The translations under genes and the position numbers were made by a program. A DNA stretch of 64,000 bases from Patagioenas fasciata. Its lineage: Eukaryota > Chordata > Aves > Columbiformes > Columbidae. Of the stretch, positions 61,601 through 64,000 are shown in pieces; the stretch's first letter is position 1, and each line of letters opens with the position of its first letter. The notes beneath the pieces are model-generated. The model was given only the letters and a program-made list of their open reading frames with translations, ran no database searches and was not told where the DNA came from. The stretch spans positions 56,829,898 through 56,893,897 of the forward strand of contig NC_092521.1 of NCBI RefSeq assembly GCF_037038585.1, read 5' to 3'.

Positions 61601-64000
61601 GGTCAAGAGCCACAGATGTTACAAAAGCCAAACTTCAGACAAGACTTGACAAACTGGATTGTTTCTTTTGGATGGCAGTACCAGTATTAAGCTCTGTCTC
61701 ATTTTATGTACCCTGTTTGCTTTTCTAAAATTTGTAAAACTGCATATTGTATTTGTGTACTAGGATGAAGATGCTAGTGAACTAAGCACAACAATAATTC
61801 GAGCCAGCCCAACTCCTTCGCAGGAACATAAAAATGAAAATCTGGAAGACCACTTATGTCAAAGAAAGAGAAAAGAAGCACTGCCTAGTATTGACCAGAA
61901 ATCAGAAGAAAATGAATTTGCTGGTCTTAAAAGAAATCTTGATGATGTACTGGGTCAAGAACTGTCCAAAGAAGGCTTTCCAAAGAATGGAAAGCACCTT
62001 GCATCTGTTCCTTCTAATGTGGCAGCAAATTGTGAAGAGCTAGACCACCTTAAATCAGCTTTACCAAGTAAGTTCTGCATCCTTCAGCCACTTTCCCTTA
62101 AAGTTGATGCACAAGAAGTGTGGCAGGAACAAACACACACAGCACAGAGACAAGAATTACCAGCCTTAAATATACTACCTGTTATTCCTGGATTAAACAC
62201 TTATATGCCATTCAATCAAAATGCCCATGGTGAACAATATGTTTTCATTTCAAGCTTTAAATCCCATGTCACTACCTCTGACAGTCAAGCATTTTCTTCT
62301 TCTGTTCCCACACTGCTTACAGGACCTTCTCTTGCAACAGCTCCGTTTGCACAACAGCATGTGGGAAATATACCATCGAGTGGAAATACAGTTTTGTCTC
62401 GCTTTCATGGCTGCAGCTCGGCAGGTTTTGGTCTTCCAGCAGGGCTTCCTTGCTCAGGGATCCCAGCAGGACATGTTGAGAATCCACTTACAGCAGGAAT
62501 TCCTATAGGTCCAAATATTGGTCCTGGCTCTTTGGGTGCAGCTTCACTTTGTAAGCCACATTCTGCTTCCTGGAATGAGAATATCTTAAATATAAAATCA
62601 TGTACTGGACAACCTCTTGGAGCTGGTAGAAGTGAGTGGGAGTTGTTAAAGTCACCTGGTATTGGTAAGTGTGTTTTTGAGTGTGTTTAAAATACAGCTG
62701 TGGACAAGAATGGTGATAATGTTGATGCTAAGATACAGTGAATAAAATTGACTACTAAGTGTAACCACAGTTATTCTTTATGCAAGCTTTGCTATTTTAA
62801 AAAGTGGAATTGGTAATTTTCCTTATTTAATGATGTTCTTGGAATTCAGTGTCTATTCTTATGGTCCTATTGATAGTCTTAAAAGAAATTTTTCATGATC
62901 TAGAAGAAATTCAGTATTGTGCTTCAGCATTTGATAGTTTTGTGTTTGTTTAAAGGATCTGACACTGTCTTTCATAGGAGGAAGGAAATCCTAGCTGTAG
63001 TTCATGCTAGGCAAGAGAAGTCGTGCTCTGGAAATTCAGTTTCAGAATTCTGAAATTTCTGTCTCTAGCTTAACTTGGTATTAGTATTAGCAGTCAGTTA
63101 AGCTGAGAAATTTGAGAAGGAAAGTGGAGGGCTTAAGCCATTTTCTGATTATGAAGGGGAAAGACAAGCTGCCAAGTGTCTTCCATACTTTCTGCTTTGT
63201 CTCTGTATCTTGGCTTAGCAAATTAGTGCTTCACTTTAAAGACTTTTTTAAACCTATGCTCTCATTAGTTGTGGCTTGTTTGTTTTTGTTTTCCTATACT
63301 TTTTCTGACCAGTTCTTTCAGATGAAATGACTGGCTAGTGGGGTTTAATGTTTGAATTTCTGACAGTATATAGGTTATTTTCTGTTTATTACTTGTTGTA
63401 AATCATTGATCTTGTTAGTGCATTTTAAAGTAGTGAAATTTGAACAATCTCATTCTTTGCCTGAATTTTAATACACATAATTTCTATGTTCTTTTTGAAC
63501 TCTGAATATTTATATAGTCTAAACTTCATTTTTGGTGAACTTGAGTTTTTGAACTGAATTTCCAGTGATGCTAGTCTTACTTTATATTTTCACCTCCATA
63601 CTTGTGCTAGATATTATTTTTTGGAGGGGAATAAGAGCGTATGGCTTTATTTTAAAGCTTGTTGCTCAAATAACTAAAACTACTTCAGGTGATCATGTGT
63701 CTAACCGAGAAGTCAAATTTTTAATTTGACATGAGTACTCATTAGTGCGTTTCTAGACGTAATGAAGATTGATCCTCGGTGTGCCAGAGATCTCCATTTG
63801 AGTTTTGGGTTGCCATTATAATGTTGCAATTATGCTGAAAGAGTTGTTTTGGATATTTTAGAAGGACTTCCTGGAAGTAAAATATTTGAAGCAGGATTTC
63901 TTTTTATTTTCCACAGCAAAAATCTGCTCTAGGAGTACTCAGTACTTTCTGGAGCAAAAATTCCCTGAAAAACTTTTCGAGGAAGAGTTATACTCTGGTT
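40133..64000 (+). CDS. CEP192: CEP192 (SPD-2 homologue), N-terminal part, 18 coding exons
   Basis: Centrosomal scaffold that recruits PLK4 for centriole duplication and organises the Aurora A-PLK1 cascade for centrosome maturation and spindle assembly. Exons: 40069-40299, 41142-41264, 42837-42988, 44483-44529, 46001-46133, 46719-46873, 48998-49138, 49379-49718, 50087-50227, 50612-50676, 50756-50947, 51885-52008, 54117-54247, 55172-56213, 56323-56449, 57860-58031, 61764-62664, 63917-64000 (partial). All junctions are GT-AG and keep frame, giving about 1412 codons. Diagnostic matches to human CEP192: the N terminus, an acidic DDDIDDE stretch followed by LEAYFEQL near residue 207-230 (the PLK4-binding region), VYQNEEGKWVTDLAYYTSF near 425 (the Aurora A-binding region) and DKDASYLRLSLGEFF. 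The C-terminal ASH/MSP-like and SPD-2 domains lie outside the window. Confidence 0.95.
41142..41264 (+). CDS. CEP192: CEP192 exon 3
   Basis: 123 bases reading LSDVLASYLEEQHSPPLGTS and ending KFTLSFCDD; corresponds to the human DIQASYLVE...LQLSFQDD segment. Acceptor CTCCTTTACAG, donor GTGAGT, phase 2. Confidence 0.92.
42837..42988 (+). CDS. CEP192: CEP192 exon 4
   Basis: 152 bases reading KVATQVKEPQSTISLKESNS and on to LLEVLPLEQSE; leaves in phase 1 with donor GTATTA. Rapidly evolving segment; the closest human stretch is SPLEQAQDS. An alternative donor (GAG then GTATTG at 42964) would break the phase to exon 5. Confidence 0.8.
44483..44529 (+). CDS. CEP192: CEP192 exon 5
   Basis: 47 bases, reading DLSTGICLLPDSKNNK, with acceptor TTTTATTCCAG and donor GTGAAA. 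It is the only frame that links exon 4 (phase 1) to exon 6 (phase 0). The match to human (DFHLQSWMNNK) is weak. Confidence 0.75.
46001..46133 (+). CDS. CEP192: CEP192 exon 6
   Basis: 133 bases reading VGPSEPSEKLMEGEISSDHL and SSFLENEKLSSLTNSEEDST; matches human LLENEKLILPTSLEDSS. Acceptor CTTTTTGCAG, donor GTAAGT, leaving in phase 1. Confidence 0.93.
46558..46635. mobile_element. 78-bp TA-flanked palindromic MITE (mariner-like)
   Basis: The left arm CAGGGTGTTTCAAAGAGATG and the reversed right arm CAGGGTGTTTCAAAAAGATG form a near-perfect inverted repeat (22 of 24 bases over the first 24). Both ends are flanked by TA (46556-46557 and 46636-46637), as expected for a Tc1/mariner-type insertion. 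It has no coding capacity. It lies in CEP192 intron 6, just 83 bp before exon 7. Confidence 0.85.
46719..46873 (+). CDS. CEP192: CEP192 exon 7 (PLK4-binding acidic region)
   Basis: 155 bases reading DDDIDDEVFFDNQLEAYFEQ and on to ISENGIPQ. The acidic patch and aromatic LEAYFEQL correspond to the segment that human CEP192 uses to bind the PLK4 cryptic polo box. Acceptor TCTTTCAATAG, donor GTAGGT at 46874. The frame stays open to 46928, but ending there would not fit exon 8. Confidence 0.93.
48998..49138 (+). CDS. CEP192: CEP192 exon 8
   Basis: 47 codons, reading ENFQVPSTYQAVTGADSGNA and ending LPRAARQQ; donor GTATGA, phase 0 both sides. The acceptor TTATTTATTTCAAAAG is acceptable; using the next AG (CTTTCAG, exon from 49010) would only drop four residues. 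No strong human counterpart is visible in this fast-evolving stretch. Confidence 0.75.
49379..49718 (+). CDS. CEP192: CEP192 exon 9
   Basis: 340 bases, Ser/Thr-rich, reading NSMTTGDVLDSCTASELRLD and on to ENISLATTDR; leaves in phase 1 with donor GTAGGT. The acceptor is TTGTTTTCTAAG. Low similarity to human, as expected for a disordered linker. Confidence 0.85.
50087..50227 (+). CDS. CEP192: CEP192 exon 10 (Aurora A-binding region)
   Basis: 141 bases, reading GDLPHSIVYQNEEGKWVTDL then AYYTSFDEEQDLNLSEDD. Human has DLPQSVVYQNEEGRWVTDLA. This is one of the best-conserved parts of the N-terminal half and lies in the segment reported to bind Aurora A. Acceptor GTATCTTTCAG, donor GTATGT, phase 1. 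Confidence 0.96.
50612..50676 (+). CDS. CEP192: CEP192 exon 11
   Basis: 65 bases, reading AEAAAMIAKDQEEFEKAHRL and ending VQ; the human equivalent is SEAFDLIAQDEEEFNKEHQF. Acceptor TTTGGTTTGAAG, donor GTAACT. Likely helical. Confidence 0.93.
50756..50947 (+). CDS. CEP192: CEP192 exon 12
   Basis: 64 codons, phase 0 both sides. Contains RTSDLDKDASYLRLSLGEFF and RSAALGCLGGGSDVKR, nearly identical to human SDLDKDDASYLRLSLGEFFAQ, with one Asp fewer. Acceptor TGTCTGCAG, donor GTATGT. Confidence 0.97.
51885..52008 (+). CDS. CEP192: CEP192 exon 13
   Basis: 124 bases reading PSFGYCITSPKKRQPVALLR and on to ISQLFEMFP; human PSFGYFIRSPEKREPIALIR. Acceptor GTTTTTATAG, donor GTAATT, leaves in phase 1. 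Confidence 0.95.
52009..54116 (+). other. CEP192: CEP192 intron 13 with low-complexity tracts
   Basis: Intron of 2.1 kb between exons 13 and 14. It holds an interrupted (TA)n microsatellite (52622-52678) and an almost G-free A/C-rich stretch (about 53350-53455). No coding sequence was recognised. Confidence 0.8.
52622..52678. repeat. (TA)n microsatellite, interrupted
   Basis: Two TA runs joined by an A-rich interruption (ATAAAAAATA) inside CEP192 intron 13. Self-complementary and likely length-polymorphic. Confidence 0.9.
54117..54247 (+). CDS. CEP192: CEP192 exon 14
   Basis: 131 bases, reading GDLEAKPKEHANSTSCESAW and on to AATKSKAK; phase 0 at the end, donor GTATTT, acceptor TCGTTCTTAG. 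Low similarity to human; placed by phase between exons 13 and 15. Confidence 0.82.
54445..54634. mobile_element. Charlie-like hAT MITE
   Basis: 190 bp element with terminal inverted repeats (CTGGGGTGTCAAACTCAT at the left; CAGGGACATCAAACTCAT when the right end is reversed) and 8-bp target-site duplications CTGTAGTG (54437-54444) and CTATAGTG (54635-54642), 7 of 8 matching. A 19-bp perfect hairpin, TTAGGACTGTATAAATGTA, occupies the centre (54517-54535 with 54544-54562). No coding capacity. It lies in CEP192 intron 14. Confidence 0.9.
55172..56213 (+). CDS. CEP192: CEP192 exon 15 (large disordered exon)
   Basis: 1042 bases, 347 codons plus one. It opens with GGIQEDKFEDNVSNNSDSVL and then SISTIASAIANVSSSADPSQ, LAAMMMALSK, matching human RISTIASAIAEASVNTDPSQ. 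DMEKYLKQT (human DMEKYLKKT) and KHVTFEKLSPTSQNST (human KHVTFENHRIVSPKNS) also match. The rest is Ser/Asp/Asn-rich and poorly conserved. Acceptor GGTTTCTTGTAG, donor GTAAGT, leaving in phase 1. Confidence 0.96.
56323..56449 (+). CDS. CEP192: CEP192 exon 16
   Basis: 127 bases reading GKPVLPECDLQPLDDDQCSF then RPSTSPLIHSSPSEASGTAF. Human has EDEQESFRPSTSPLSHSSPS. Acceptor TTTACTTACCAG, donor GTAAAT, phase 2. Confidence 0.95.
57860..58031 (+). CDS. CEP192: CEP192 exon 17
   Basis: 172 bases reading SAAEFTCTSHYQASSCKESL and SPSMSRLTYVSASDITLKNT, ending PDTYW; human SAAQQQ...SPAGVSRLTYVSEPES. Acceptor CTGATTTTCAG, donor GTAAGC, phase 0. Confidence 0.95.
58032..61763 (+). other. CEP192: CEP192 intron 17
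   Basis: 3.7 kb intron; the avian LTR fragment (61045-61545) is near its right end. Short A/C-rich tract at about 58078-58100 and a T run at 59658-59674. No coding frame was recognised in it. Confidence 0.8.
61045..61545 (-). mobile_element. Solo LTR of an avian ERVL-like retrovirus, degenerate
   Basis: The stretch follows the bird ERVL-type LTR seen from memory in many avian genomes: GTGGGTTGAGATAAAGATGG then TTTAATAAG, CAGACCAATGCCCAGCCAGT, CCCCAGTTTTATTGCTG (a decayed TATA region on the minus strand), TTTGGTCAGTTGGGGTAGGC, TTCTTGCCCACCCCCAGACT and ACTAACTCCATCCCA. No internal retroviral genes are adjacent, so it is a solo LTR or fragment. Boundaries are approximate. Confidence 0.72.
61764..62664 (+). 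CDS. CEP192: CEP192 exon 18
   Basis: 901 bases, 300 codons plus one, beginning DEDASELSTTIIRASPTPSQ (human TSELSTTIIQGSPAALEERA) and including TLLTGPSLATAPFAQQHVGN (human LLTQPSLSAAPFAQRYLGT) and GIPIGPNIGPGSLGAASLCK. Acceptor TTTGTGTACTAG, donor GTAAGT, phase 1. The middle is Ser/Pro-rich. Confidence 0.95.
63917..64000 (+). CDS. CEP192: CEP192 candidate exon 19 (partial, cut by window)
   Basis: A strong acceptor, TTTTTATTTTCCACAG, is followed by a frame that joins exon 18 in phase 1 and stays open for 27 codons to the window edge: AKICSRSTQYFLEQ, then KFPEKLFEEELYSG. I do not find a close counterpart in the human protein at this point, where VPEELKLPHACC follows. It is either a divergent exon or a false call. 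Confidence 0.5.

Noticed and set aside
61834-62043. 69-codon plus-strand open frame in CEP192 exon 18
   Set aside because: Wrong frame; the exon frame set by phase from exon 17 reads DEDASELSTTI and stays open across it.
1-64000. tRNA, rRNA, CRISPR array, operon or bacterial-type elements
   Set aside because: I saw no cloverleaf with internal A/B boxes, no rRNA match and no regularly spaced repeats; the DNA is vertebrate nuclear and such prokaryotic systems are not expected.

Overview
This is a stretch of vertebrate nuclear DNA, almost certainly from a bird. The interspersed repeats are avian: several CR1 LINE 3' ends, an LTR of the bird ERVL-like type, an Hsmar1/Galluhop-type mariner and a Charlie-like hAT MITE. 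The introns are AT-rich and fairly short, and three compact CpG islands mark the promoters. Species cannot be fixed from the sequence. Gene order PTPN2 (minus) - SEH1L (plus) - CEP192 (plus) is the same as on human 18p11.21.

Layout. 1-2186: the 5' end of PTPN2 on the minus strand. Only coding exon 1 (23 codons) and the beginning of intron 1 are inside the window; the rest of the gene lies to the left. 1535-2930: its CpG-island promoter, with a perfect CRE palindrome and NRF1-type sites. 3224-3310: a small array of Sp/KLF-like GC boxes. 3510-22340: a roughly 19 kb gene-poor spacer with CR1 copies (3513-4003, 4310-4372, 14176-14840), a dead full-length mariner (17731-19015) and one candidate non-coding regulatory block (about 11265-11700). 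22345-23722: CR1 pieces, a CTCF-like motif and the SEH1L CpG island. 23723-36065: SEH1L, nine coding exons giving 419 residues, plus an alternative last exon at 34238 giving 360 residues. 36631-38700: spacer. 38720-39780: CEP192 CpG-island promoter and non-coding exon 1. 40069-64000: CEP192 coding exons 2 to 19, about 1412 codons; the conserved C-terminal half of the protein lies beyond the right edge.

How the genes relate. PTPN2 is a tyrosine phosphatase of JAK/STAT and receptor signalling. SEH1L is a WD40 scaffold of the nuclear-pore Y complex and of GATOR2. CEP192 is the pericentriolar scaffold that recruits PLK4 and the Aurora A/PLK1 cascade. They are neighbours, not an operon: each has its own promoter. 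SEH1L (pore and kinetochore) and CEP192 (centrosome) both serve mitosis, and CEP192 carries candidate NF-Y, CHR and E2F motifs suggesting cell-cycle control.

Exon coordinates were assigned by reading splice sites and checking phase. For SEH1L and for CEP192 exons 2 to 18 every junction is phase-consistent and agrees with the remembered human proteins. I found no wholly new gene system. The most unusual items are the predicted alternative 3' ends of SEH1L, a CEP192 uORF, an orphan-looking CEP192 exon at the right edge, three DNA-transposon relics with recognisable target-site duplications, and a CR1 sitting about 260 bp from the SEH1L start codon.
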